Virus record (IMG/VR): IMGVR_UViG_3300047364_000154
Coordinates: 1 to 23,569 of that record
Reading direction: 5' to 3' (one strand)
Source of the DNA: a virus
DNA: 23,569 nucleotides
Shown: one piece after another, positions 9,001 through 12,853 of the stretch
Numbering within the stretch: the first letter of the stretch is position 1
Layout of the letters: every line of letters begins with the position of its first letter
Notes under the pieces: generated by a model
Told to the model about the DNA's origin: nothing
Seen by the model: only the letters and a program-made list of their open reading frames with translations
The model's database searches: none
Program-made: the position numbers and the translations under genes

Positions 9001-10923
9001 GTTGGTAAAACATATGTTGCACCATTTGTATATTTGTCTAATGGAGACAATATTAAAGTAGAAGGTGAGACAGGTTTTAGAAAAATTAAAACTCTCCCTA
9101 CTGAAACTACAAGTAAAGATGGAAGACCTAACGAACAGACATCTGATGATATCTTTGGTTCAGTCTCAGTTGAGACTTATACTGGAATCACGAGAGGAGA
9201 AGGTCTTTCTGTCGTTGCAGAAATTCAGAATGGATCTGTAATATCTCTTACATGGAACCAGCGTAGTTATGATCCAATTACACAACCAACTGCATATCAG
9301 TATTATACACCTCCTGTACTTAAGTTTGAGACATTAGATGGTAATGGTGGTGGTGCTAAAGCAAATGTATTAGTAAGTAAGGGTCAGGTAATTAGTGTTG
9401 ATCTACTTGATGGTGGTTCTGGATATACCAAAGCACCTAAGGTTATCACAACTAGAAGATTTGATATCTTAAGTGAAAGAGACGTTGGTGTTTCTCTAAT
9501 CAATGTTGCTATCAATCCATTTGTGGAAACTGGTGGAATGACTGCTTTATCAGTTGTTACTGAGATTGATGAGTCTGGTCTTACAGGTATTACAGGTGTT
9601 AGTTCTCTATCAGTACAGGTAGCGGGTGATGCTGAGATTGTTCTCGAAAGAGAATTTACTCCTGACGAGATAGAGGTATTCTCTATTGGTGGAGCATTAG
9701 ATCCACAAAGAGATTATCTAGAACTTAATACTAACAGACCTACTCCTGCTAGTGAAGTTCAAGTATTTGAAGGTCCTACTTATGAAGCAACTGTTGTTTC
9801 TGCAGAGGTTCAAGATATTGTATCTCTCAATTCTATATCTACTGTTTCTAAAGTAATCACACAGACTCAGCAGATTGAGATTCCTAATAATGCAATCAGC
9901 AATGTCAACTACTTTGAGAATGCTGCACTATTGGATCTTGACTTCCTCATCGGTGATGTTATTGCTTACATTGCTGATACATCTAAGTTTGCTCCTAGTG
10001 GTAGATTGATGATTGGTGATGAGGTTATATACTATGAGAAGAAGATTAATGATAGATTCTATCAAATCATTAGAGGATATCAAGGAACAACTGAACAAGA
10101 TTGGGTTGCTGGAACTTACCTCAGACAGATTGAAGATGTAACAGTTATATCTGCTGGTCTTGTTGAAGTTGAGTCTGAAAGCGATGTTAGAATGGTTAAC
10201 ATTGGACTCGTCGGTTCTGGATTTGAAAGACAAGTATTCAGACAAGTAACATCTCCTGATGACTTAGACATTACTAAGGAATCAACTGAAGTTCTTATTG
10301 TACCTCCACCTGGCGGTGCAGTTGATGGATATGAAGAGACAGCGTTCATTAATGATCCTATACAACAGAGAAATCAGAACCAAGTTGATTTGATTGAAAA
10401 TGCTCTTGGTAACTATACTGTTACTCAACGTGATGGAACAATCATTGAAGTAAGAAACGAACTATTTGGAACTAACGAATATATCGGTTCATATATAAAG
10501 ACTACTGTAGGTTCTAATATAGGAAACTGGCAGTACATAGCATTTGATGATGGAACTGCTGACGTATCTAACCTAACAATCGCTGATATATCAACATACT
10601 ATCCATCATTGACTCTTGGTGATTTTGTAGATAGAGCAAACTCCTCCTTCACAAAGGCAGGAGATAAGTTCAATCTTGCATTACCATCAATACAAAATCC
10701 TGTCGCTATTAGTTCTACAGTAGGAACTATTGGTGGAAATATTGTTGTACAAGATACAACTTACTTCCCAACAACAGGGTATATTTTACATAACAATGGT
10801 ACATATACAGGTATAATTAAGTATACTGGTAAGACTGCTAATACCTTCACTGGTTGTACTAGACATAATGGTGATAATCAGATTGCGTCTGGATCTGAGA
10901 TAGTACCTATATCAATCGTATAA
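1..10923 (+). CDS. gp7: Giant gp7-like baseplate wedge / virion structural protein (5' end outside window)
   Basis: The reading frame is open from base 1 to the TAA at 10921-10923, so the true start lies upstream. No ATG lies near the left edge, and the TTG at 106 is an unlikely start because coding-like sequence continues before it. The protein probably belongs to the baseplate wedge. At about 415-530 an 'EKYLRGSVDKRTL...FYKAKGTDSSIKFVFN' region resembles the T4 gp7 segment with 'FYSTKGIEASYKFLF'. At 1294-1480 'INVYALKCKV...LVGKKI' resembles the gp7 part that follows. At 5980-6114 'SLFYQDYSYVIKSG...THPAGFKLFG' resembles gp7 'RSYYVMKIKS...VHPVGFGF'. Placement directly before gp8 also fits gene 7. 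T4 gp7 is 1,032 residues; this one exceeds 3,640. The excess is fibre-type material: a cupredoxin-like domain, a YHYH-like domain, Gly-Tyr repeats, duplicated helical modules and LDGVLQ modules. T4 gp7's N-terminal part is not visible here. Close relatives are often labelled only 'virion structural protein'. Confidence 0.65.
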   Translation, partial: EAQEVQGGTLDIINNIQKYADIDYYEKNLLRQHDTLDVSITNSSDTIVLQDARSFPEKDGYIRIDDEIIFYATRTDTTLSGCSRGVSGNTKIGDLYSKSNFVSTTATAHAAGQTVYNISNLFLYALVKNFEKQYLGSFPEKYLRGSVDKRTLIKNIQNFYKAKGTDSSIKFVFNSIIDKDFDPLDRTNLAQFEWFIKSEFDNIAIDVTSPNGQFLVGDRIKTTTASGEIAKIVRNDQNVITRVYLRQVSSTFSLGDSVTGTTGSTFTASTVYTFPNGIFYINFGKLPQLFGDFEYGKYYFAPEGIRIFQNWQIIWNQSDPSNLPMPIHPDGHPMKFSTTREGTLLGGQQYYNSKPVLGVKTNYDNEFQPEFMMNVDESNKIYYYCAYHRYMSGLDGDEGYMELVANTRPRKIVKPEVYKPRDFTYKASNADWINVYALKCKVISGDVKSLVGKKIVQSDTEEYDYADAVVDNVYADGTRDDEVIYNIVLAPETVNGTFGVSTKTQLEKVLIGTKSKGDRIDVFSTTGWDNTGSVLIGDETITFSEKTVGQFIIDNRLAQTAVQHDVGTPVYKPVTIAGSGVTLLTMGIVYNLQPSDPQPYSFVGDKIQVSNPGFETSDSKIVNVGTNQTRWILGTGAAVNVPTLSAVATSLDQVPTNVSAILADDQYYYIASSSFPSHKILDGSTVTQTVLDQKLLRIIRKQATRTTETYPTPKRDIGIGLNGVPFYGYKDAESIRYGKLEQIKVDLRGTGYVRPPFVLIDQVPNKARAILAGQVVESISVDTTDVFPRTPDVLITSGRNAAVRAVVTGGKVTSLILDNAGEFYSSPPQVVIRDNAGRGRFAEFEAVVNTDGQITGFNKIAEGNFYNQNTVIVEIVPVGSGATGIPLLKEWNFNRYKKLETKLDTENGYVFGNSNNVLEYGYGYAANPKALRVSLSDNLNSAGTEPASKSHSPIIGFAYDGNPIYGAFGYQDPLDSTSSITRMTSSYSINGNRSEGPDLTTYPIGTFVNDYTYTHKSGTLDENNGRFCTTPEFPQGTYAYFITIDSNQVPQYPYIIGENFYSLPVDSNYNSDINQNDIPKKARRFYQAGMPRNGDGFIAQIEEVKQGNVESVSVLDTSANFSINSQLYFDNTGTQGSEAEAIVSSVKGKDVSYLQSKENKVVKLTIIQSAYLFADDTLSQPTSGASGTIVGTVKNDSTIVLKNVTGTFNNTGTFSAAIKTFDILLDQRSSYTKGAILSLTDGVNAPIATAEVLEGTSAQNVVQIKVLTGTWTTDNTYFIQSNDLFNTSGTRIVTLTSLSDGLEPFEVNQSVALIETTSNHGLGIGDNVTIDINPDDATKTKTYYIRKRLYQEAVLIPPNAKTNINFTGIGRYEILNGGADYTAGTYTSIALTGGSGSGATATFTVSSAGVVSGIQIQDAGVGYARGDYLGVADEDLVRSGASQSTSRFTIYVGHVGVAVGATKVTVDNAQGFATDDFIQIGQEVLKIAGINGNDLSVTRGQEGTTDVDHFDGQEVSLYNAQYNFTNNYQIFSGSLSGYIQSYDPITHKIVVVYDYATLNTNANKVVLSSSFFDTSTPQRLVAVRSAEDVVYKFEFSEDNSTFVPNPNIDLQEFYKYKFDTSHSSLTGTYFDISPSSNYNLITVEKIESTILPGNAGAFTDVKFGFGSRLTTNTYQTKTGTDFTNFYYFDNKNVVNSGGSYFKLVTDPLQGTKTINYVTPNRFVYDVTSTPLWDGSGSISYTTNGQFAIGKINTVGIINLGLNYKKVPVITGVDPAESYRAAATVTFDAASQTITGVDITNEGSNYVNPKIVITKSDGSDVKFNVLVREGKVTSITVEKPGRGYTYAPEILIVEGEVEAFVESTSIGVPQSVRITSNGGAFHLDETVSSTFRSNYVLALKNYNGNFRIGEQVVQKINGVEVFRATVVDWRFGSNLLKVENSTGIVREDVSIESTIMPVSGIVQSIFVTTFSEEISSFYDNLGFYQSDKGKLGVQNQKIIDSLFYQDYSYVIKSGTSIEQWRDLIKATTHPAGFKLFGQVDIEATANFATRDQGSLVELPKDRTPDATHFTVVQLWDPEKNKITVENSSRIVTQTVQKVENQRIRKGFGTAATSEFNFNEAEAFEFTLGAVFDGAFDNDGRLQGTTAFTTKKDGVAFNLADNKLKNMIVTLDGVIQEPGIAYTINSGNITFSQPPLVGVTFYGKVFKFKDEQYNTKYFKKLRNIFQRGGTWIDSANQIERNVQFIIDETIGYGKATHPSLDWSTKQDDYEANIRAILDAYQHDIRFGGNIKTIDYASIFSSGSAYLYIRNYKTQSNDIFEYATRLAKLAIRNWDFVDVNIAYVQGQKTMTVSSTKNLAVGLFVSSGKSYPTGTKIVSIDSDTQVTLNNAALANSGGGGGAPSGTTPVSGTGSTTTIGTSTAQVPLGSTFTVPPGATVTVPLSFSGTTQAKFGWSALNNGMFYKAGELIEKNETEIIQLALNATQTQYPNLGWGGGPGVAPYYPLQMRPLIQAYVYHLKMGGNFKIVENAQAYYKQNDYPYGEELYYDASSLGEVQKGITGTVESTIFIMNEVKNNCIQAMRNQLSITDPNVLVDSLSPVCAEVESTLNTYHDITETIITEGRGLVEKTPVNQNKSGYWTGTVTYSNYNILGDPLLPVEECTTVISAMDSLYENLSDVVKEESVTRSLPDYIDGETTDFELYWDDNTEVNTEEDEDLFLTINSVLQRPKFTENYPLKDAYWIDRTVIPNVIKFDTAPIWDQDLGAKSIGEPTAVEKVVGIGVSNYKRLTIDFELVDGVRNGPFLILDVLDGTVQSIESEDSLYVFLDGVLQVNGKAYTVSGPNITFHDSIKKDMQIDMRYIYGRDVGQILNIYDFAPDTYFSQGTFSFVASQQNMDTLLSYTWMGEKIGNPIHVWQTRANGTKNVIGELSNPIRTGNTVVFELKSQNSNIESGLDYTFASKGNYNNSFVLTDADITNEILNLKKDSDGRNILKDPNSDWFGTVVGKTYVAPFVYLSNGDNIKVEGETGFRKIKTLPTETTSKDGRPNEQTSDDIFGSVSVETYTGITRGEGLSVVAEIQNGSVISLTWNQRSYDPITQPTAYQYYTPPVLKFETLDGNGGGAKANVLVSKGQVISVDLLDGGSGYTKAPKVITTRRFDILSERDVGVSLINVAINPFVETGGMTALSVVTEIDESGLTGITGVSSLSVQVAGDAEIVLEREFTPDEIEVFSIGGALDPQRDYLELNTNRPTPASEVQVFEGPTYEATVVSAEVQDIVSLNSISTVSKVITQTQQIEIPNNAISNVNYFENAALLDLDFLIGDVIAYIADTSKFAPSGRLMIGDEVIYYEKKINDRFYQIIRGYQGTTEQDWVAGTYLRQIEDVTVISAGLVEVESESDVRMVNIGLVGSGFERQVFRQVTSPDDLDITKESTEVLIVPPPGGAVDGYEETAFINDPIQQRNQNQVDLIENALGNYTVTQRDGTIIEVRNELFGTNEYIGSYIKTTVGSNIGNWQYIAFDDGTADVSNLTIADISTYYPSLTLGDFVDRANSSFTKAGDKFNLALPSIQNPVAISSTVGTIGGNIVVQDTTYFPTTGYILHNNGTYTGIIKYTGKTANTFTGCTRHNGDNQIASGSEIVPISIV
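415..534 (+). other. gp7-type core segment 1
   Basis: The translated segment contains FPEKYLRGSVDKRTLIKN followed by FYKAKGTDSSIKFVFNSII. In T4 gp7 a comparable stretch has 'ADKRDAVARFFESRSYDFY' and then 'STKGIEASYKFLFKVLYN'. The shared pattern is a DKR, a helix, FY, a small-residue turn with KG, then S-KF-F. It is a recalled alignment over a short region, but together with segments 2 and 3 it supports the gp7 assignment. Confidence 0.6.
910..1215 (+). other. Cupredoxin-like domain with complete His-Cys-His-Met ligand pattern
   Basis: About 100 residues inside the giant gp7-like protein follow the pattern of small blue-copper-type domains. There is 'NQSDPSNLPM' leading to DGHPMKFSTTREGT, with the candidate first His at 994-996. 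The C-terminal end is IYYYCAYHRYMSG, with Cys at 1153-1155, His at 1162-1164 and Met at 1171-1173, giving C-x2-H-x2-M. Plastocyanin-type proteins use one N-terminal His and a C-terminal Cys-His-Met set; the loop here is shorter. The domain lies between gp7-like core segments 1 and 2. Copper binding is inferred, not shown. Confidence 0.55.
1294..1480 (+). other. gp7-type core segment 2
   Basis: The segment with WINVYALKCKVISGD, LVGKKIVQSDTEEY and VIYNIVLAP follows the order of the T4 gp7 stretch with 'YDIIVQSDSLTEDLVGQTIY' and 'WTVTIHNLLGRL'. Both read as a beta-rich unit: a strand, an acidic loop, 'LVG' plus 'I', then a strand pair. The match is weak on its own and gains weight from sitting in the expected order between segments 1 and 3. 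Confidence 0.45.
2752..3171 (+). other. YHYH-like domain
   Basis: The segment carries the hallmarks of the YHYH domain family. HSPIIGFAYDGNPIYGAFG starts at 2851, and LDENNGRFCTTPEFPQGTYA (about 3058-3117) leads into YFIT and then YPYIIG. The family's name-giving Tyr-His-Tyr-His stretch, followed by an N-P-x-x-LR motif, appears here as EYGYGYAANPKALRVSLSDN (about 2755-2814), so the paired histidines seem to be replaced by Gly and Ala. The His of HSPIIG is kept. The domain's biochemical role is not known to me; it is common in large marine phage structural proteins. Confidence 0.7.
5980..6126 (+). other. gp7-type core segment 3 (HPAGF motif)
   Basis: KIIDSLFYQDYSYVIKSGTS and then WRDLIKATTHPAGFKLFGQV parallels T4 gp7 'DYINRSRSYYVMKIKSNL' and 'WKSDVIRFVHPVGFGF'. 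Shared features are the aromatic Y-YV-KS run, a W-DLI helix and the HPxGF turn. In T4 this follows the FYSTKG segment by roughly 150 residues; here about 1,830 residues separate them. The HPAGF turn is a common element in large T4-like marine phage structural proteins, so alone it would not prove gp7. Confidence 0.55.
6490..8580 (+). repeat. 'LDGVLQ...AYTV...ITF' module, three copies
   Basis: A module of about 40 residues typical of phage fibre proteins occurs at about 6490-6612 (VTLDGVIQEPGIAYT then GNITFSQPP), about 8131-8280 (LTINSVLQRPKF, more diverged and with a longer loop) and 8455-8580 (VFLDGVLQVNGKAYTVSGPN then ITFHDS). The order is a strand, D-G-V-x-Q, a short loop, Y-T-V, then I-T-F and a P or D turn. 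The two outer copies are clear; the middle one is a judgement. Confidence 0.55.
6679..7880 (+). repeat. Tandem helical modules separated by a Gly/Thr/Ser/Pro-rich linker
   Basis: Two related helical modules lie in tandem. Copy 1 (about 6679-7010) has QIERNVQFIIDE, HPSLDW, IRAILDAYQHDIRFGGNIKT. Copy 2 (about 7372-7880) has LIEKNETEIIQLA, YPNLGW, PLIQAYVYHLKMGGNFKI. The shared frame is I-E-x-N-x-x-x-I-I, then P-x-L-x-W, then I-x-A-Y-x-x-x-(I/L)-x-x-G-G-N-x-K. A low-complexity linker (about 7170-7330), with a run of five Gly and many Thr, Ser and Pro, lies between them. Similar modules are frequent in marine phage structural proteins; I cannot assign a function. Confidence 0.6.
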
Positions 10924-10926
10924 ATA
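10919..10926 (+). promoter_or_regulatory. T4-type late promoter box, upstream copy
   Basis: A perfect TATAAATA, the -10 element of T4 late promoters read by the gp55 sigma factor with the gp45 clamp. It overlaps the TAA stop codon of the gp7-like gene and lies 53 nt before the gp8 start. Expected transcription start is roughly 10-13 nt downstream, which would fall at or just after the second box. Confidence 0.7.
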
Positions 10927-10930
10927 AACG

Positions 10931-10938
10931 TATAAATA
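10931..10938 (+). promoter_or_regulatory. T4-type late promoter box, downstream copy
   Basis: A second perfect TATAAATA, 12 bp (about one helical turn) after the first. It lies 41 nt before the gp8 ATG, which leaves room for a short 5' leader and the ribosome binding site. It should drive gp8 and perhaps the genes after it late in infection. Confidence 0.75.
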
Positions 10939-10969
10939 ACTCAGGCACTTAATACAATAACGTCGGAAC

Positions 10970-10973
10970 AGGA
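10970..10973 (+). promoter_or_regulatory. Ribosome binding site of gp8
   Basis: AGGA with a 6-nt spacer before the ATG at 10980. It supports that start, as does the match of the first residues (SDKFRIFNAKQF) to the N-terminus of T4 gp8. Confidence 0.7.
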
Positions 10974-10979
10974 AAAACA

Positions 10980-12794
10980 ATGGCTGCTATTATCTCTGAT
11001 AAGTTTAGAATTTTTAACGCTAAACAATTTTTAGAATCTTTAACCGAAGGACCCAACGATACGAGTTCGGAAAGATCAAGAATGTATTTCTTTGTGGGAA
11101 GACCACAACCATGGAAGGCATATTTAGAAATACATACCAAGAACTCAACGGCTTTCGTAGTCGGAAATGAAGTTTATGTGGGTACATATGGATCGACTGC
11201 TTTTCGTGCCACAGTTGCAGCAGTATATGACACCGCTTTATTATTAACCGACGTTTTTGGAAGTTCTGGTGTTAACTCTGCTCCTCCTCTTGGATCTGCA
11301 TTAAAAGGTAGAACAGGTGGTGCTGGCGGTTCTGACACAGGTGCTACAGCAGTCTCTGGTGTATATCGTTACGCTACTGAAGATGTTCCACCACTTCCTC
11401 TAGATAATCAGAGAGAAAAGATTACTCTATACGACGAATTAATTGCTGCCAAACGTATTACTGATTCTTTTGCAAGAACAGTTATCCGCCGTTACAACTG
11501 GGATCTAGTTGCTAACCCTAAGTATGACATGTTCAAACCAGACTACTCTGCTACACCAGGTGGCGGTGGTCAAGTTGGTAAACAAGCAGCGACTGGTGCT
11601 ACAAGCATCTCAGATGCTAAGTTCTATGTAATGAACACATACTACGAAGTATTTAAGTGTCTCTATAACGGAGAGAACCCTAGCAACACTACAGGACAGA
11701 ACGCAACCGAAGAACCATATACTGCTGGTGGTAACTATGATTCTGCAACTGGTCTTTATACAGAGACAACTGGTGCAGGATACATCTGGAAGTATATGTA
11801 CACTATTCCTACTGATGATGTTCTTAAGTTCTTATCATCAGACTTTATGCCAATCGTTCTTCCTGCTAACGTAAGTAGAACCGCAGTTGCTGGTATTGCA
11901 GTTTCTGGTGCTATTGATGTAGCACTTATTGAGAATGCTGGATCAGGTCTTCCTGCTTCACAGACTCTATACACTGCTATTGTTGGTGATGGAACAGGTG
12001 GTAAGGTTAAGTTTGTAACAAACGGTGCTGGTACAATCACATCTGCTGAAATTGAAGCACGTGGATCAGGTTACACTTATGGTAACGTACTATTAGGAAA
12101 TGGTAACTTATTCTCTAACGCTGGTTTATCATCTGCTGTAACAACTGGTGCTTCTGCTGTTGGTGCTATCGAAGTTGTTCTACCTCCACAAGGTGGACAT
12201 GGTTCTGATCAAGAAGTAGAACTTAATGGTAAGCGTGTTATGACTAACATTCGTCTTACATATTCAGAAGGTTCTGGAGACTTCCCTGTAGATAACGACT
12301 TCCGTAGAATTGGAATTATTCAAGACCCATTTAACTGGGGTACTACAACATTCTCTACTTCTGATACATTATCTGGATTAAAAGCAGTTAAGATTACTGG
12401 TGCTTCTGCAGACTTCTCTGTTGACGAGAAGATTACACAGACTGTAACTGGTGGTACAGCATATGGTACAGTTGTATCATGGACATTAGACAGTGGTTCT
12501 ACAACTGCTGGAGTTCTTAAGTACATCCAAACAAACGATGCACACACAGACTCTGGTGTAGTAAGAGGATTTGAGTCTAATGGTTCTAACGCAATCACTG
12601 GAGAACTTTCTACTGCATCTGGTAACGTAGATACTGCATATGGTTCTACATTATTAGGCGTTACATTCTCATCTGGACTTGCTGCTCCTGAGATCGAAAA
12701 TAACTCAGGTGAGGTAATTTATGTTGAGAACAGAAGACTAATCACTCGTGCACCTGACCAGATCGAAGATATCAAGTTAGTAATTGAATTCTAA
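10980..12794 (+). CDS. gp8: Baseplate wedge protein gp8 (enlarged)
   Basis: In T4, gp8 is a wedge component that joins gp7, gp10 and gp6. The N-terminus (residues 6-18, SDKFRIFNAKQFL) and residues 37-45 (FFVGRPQPW) match T4 'TSKFRTEKMLNFY' and 'ITFGRSEPW'. RRYNWD near residue 170 matches 'PRRDWGD'. GYIWKYMYTIPTDDVLKF (about 267-284) matches 'GYVWEYLFEIPPDV'. DFRRIGIIQDPF matches 'GFRQISIITNPL'. The last 30 residues, with SGEVIYVENRRLI and PDQIEDI, match 'SGEMIYMENRPPI' and 'DQTEEI'. At 604 residues it is almost twice the T4 length (334). The extra sequence is mainly a Gly-rich insert with Gly-x-Gly-Tyr units (about residues 312-376) and a second insert (about 460-570) before the C-terminal motif. 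It follows two late promoter boxes and a good ribosome binding site. Codons here end in C more often than in the flanking giant genes. The identification is the firmest in the window. Confidence 0.92.
   Translation: MAAIISDKFRIFNAKQFLESLTEGPNDTSSERSRMYFFVGRPQPWKAYLEIHTKNSTAFVVGNEVYVGTYGSTAFRATVAAVYDTALLLTDVFGSSGVNSAPPLGSALKGRTGGAGGSDTGATAVSGVYRYATEDVPPLPLDNQREKITLYDELIAAKRITDSFARTVIRRYNWDLVANPKYDMFKPDYSATPGGGGQVGKQAATGATSISDAKFYVMNTYYEVFKCLYNGENPSNTTGQNATEEPYTAGGNYDSATGLYTETTGAGYIWKYMYTIPTDDVLKFLSSDFMPIVLPANVSRTAVAGIAVSGAIDVALIENAGSGLPASQTLYTAIVGDGTGGKVKFVTNGAGTITSAEIEARGSGYTYGNVLLGNGNLFSNAGLSSAVTTGASAVGAIEVVLPPQGGHGSDQEVELNGKRVMTNIRLTYSEGSGDFPVDNDFRRIGIIQDPFNWGTTTFSTSDTLSGLKAVKITGASADFSVDEKITQTVTGGTAYGTVVSWTLDSGSTTAGVLKYIQTNDAHTDSGVVRGFESNGSNAITGELSTASGNVDTAYGSTLLGVTFSSGLAAPEIENNSGEVIYVENRRLITRAPDQIEDIKLVIEF
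11912..12106 (+). repeat. Gly-x-Gly-Tyr module pair inside gp8
   Basis: Two units, ALIENAGSGLPASQTLY and AEIEARGSGYTYGNVLLGNG, are separated by a G-T-G-G-K-V-K-F strand and a G-A-G-T-I-T-S turn. They belong to the same module class found in the neighbouring giant proteins. T4 gp8 has no counterpart here, so the pair is an insertion between two conserved gp8 parts. Confidence 0.6.
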
Positions 12795-12809
12795 GCATTA
12801 TAAAACTTC

Positions 12810-12817
12810 GCTAAATA
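12810..12817 (+). promoter_or_regulatory. Weak candidate late promoter before the DUF4815 gene
   Basis: GCTAAATA matches the T4 late box TATAAATA at 6 of 8 positions and keeps the TAAATA core. It lies 16 nt after the gp8 stop and 36 nt before the next start, as expected for a late promoter. In DNA this rich in A and T such a match may be chance; read-through from the boxes before gp8 could be enough. Confidence 0.35.
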
Positions 12818-12827
12818 ATATGACGAG

Positions 12828-12839
12828 AATACTAGTATT
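12828..12839 (+). other. 12-bp perfect palindrome in the gp8-DUF4815 gap
   Basis: AATACTAGTATT is its own reverse complement and sits 14 nt before the next ATG, just upstream of the ribosome binding site. With no loop bases it is a poor hairpin, and no T-run follows, so it does not look like a terminator. It could be a protein site or chance. Confidence 0.4.
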
Positions 12840-12845
12840 ATTGGC

Positions 12846-12849
12846 GGAG
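12846..12849 (+). promoter_or_regulatory. Ribosome binding site of the DUF4815 gene
   Basis: GGAG with a 4-nt spacer before the ATG at 12854. It fixes the start, which also agrees with the family's usual N-terminus (N-V-S-P-Y-Y-x-D-F). Confidence 0.7.
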
Positions 12850-12853
12850 TAAG

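Larger units (their letters stand above)
2233..9450 (+). repeat. Gly-x-Gly-Tyr beta modules dispersed in the gp7-like protein
   Basis: Repeated units of about 30-45 residues have the form G-x-V-x-S-(V/I)-x-(L/I)-x-x-x-G-x-G-Y-x-x-(P/G)-P-x-V-x-I. They occur at about 2233-2280 (LRGTGYVRPPFVLI), 2416-2500, 4120-4310 (GGADYTAGTYTSIALTGGSG and AGVGYARGDYL), 5257-5600 (three units, including PGRGYTYAPEILI) and 9349-9450 (DGGSGYTKAPKVIT). They look like short beta-hairpin fibre modules. The same unit is found in the other large proteins of the window. Confidence 0.65.
109..10920 (+). repeat. 'IGDE...RG' module, five diverged copies in the gp7-like protein
   Basis: A module of about 55-65 residues occurs five times within this span, at about 109-357, 1558-1725, 4378-4557, 9970-10140 and 10735-10920. 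The pattern is a short strand (T-I-V-x-D), F/P-x-x-G-x-I-x-I-G-D-E-x-I-x-Y, then T-x-T-G-C-x-R-G-x-x-G-T, then A-H-x-x-G-x-x-V. Clear examples are YIRIDDEIIFY...LSGCSRG (copy 1), FIQIGQEVLKI...LSVTRGQEGT (copy 3) and LMIGDEVIYY...QIIRGYQGT (copy 4). Copy 2 lacks the RG; copy 5 has TGCTRH and forms the extreme C-terminus. Copies are diverged at DNA level. Confidence 0.6.

Noticed and set aside
10924-10979. Rho-independent terminator after the gp7-like gene
   Set aside because: No GC-rich hairpin followed by a T-run is present. The gap is accounted for by the two late promoter boxes and the ribosome binding site.
12795-12853. Terminator at the palindrome AATACTAGTATT
   Set aside because: The palindrome has no loop, only two G/C pairs at its centre and no downstream T-run.
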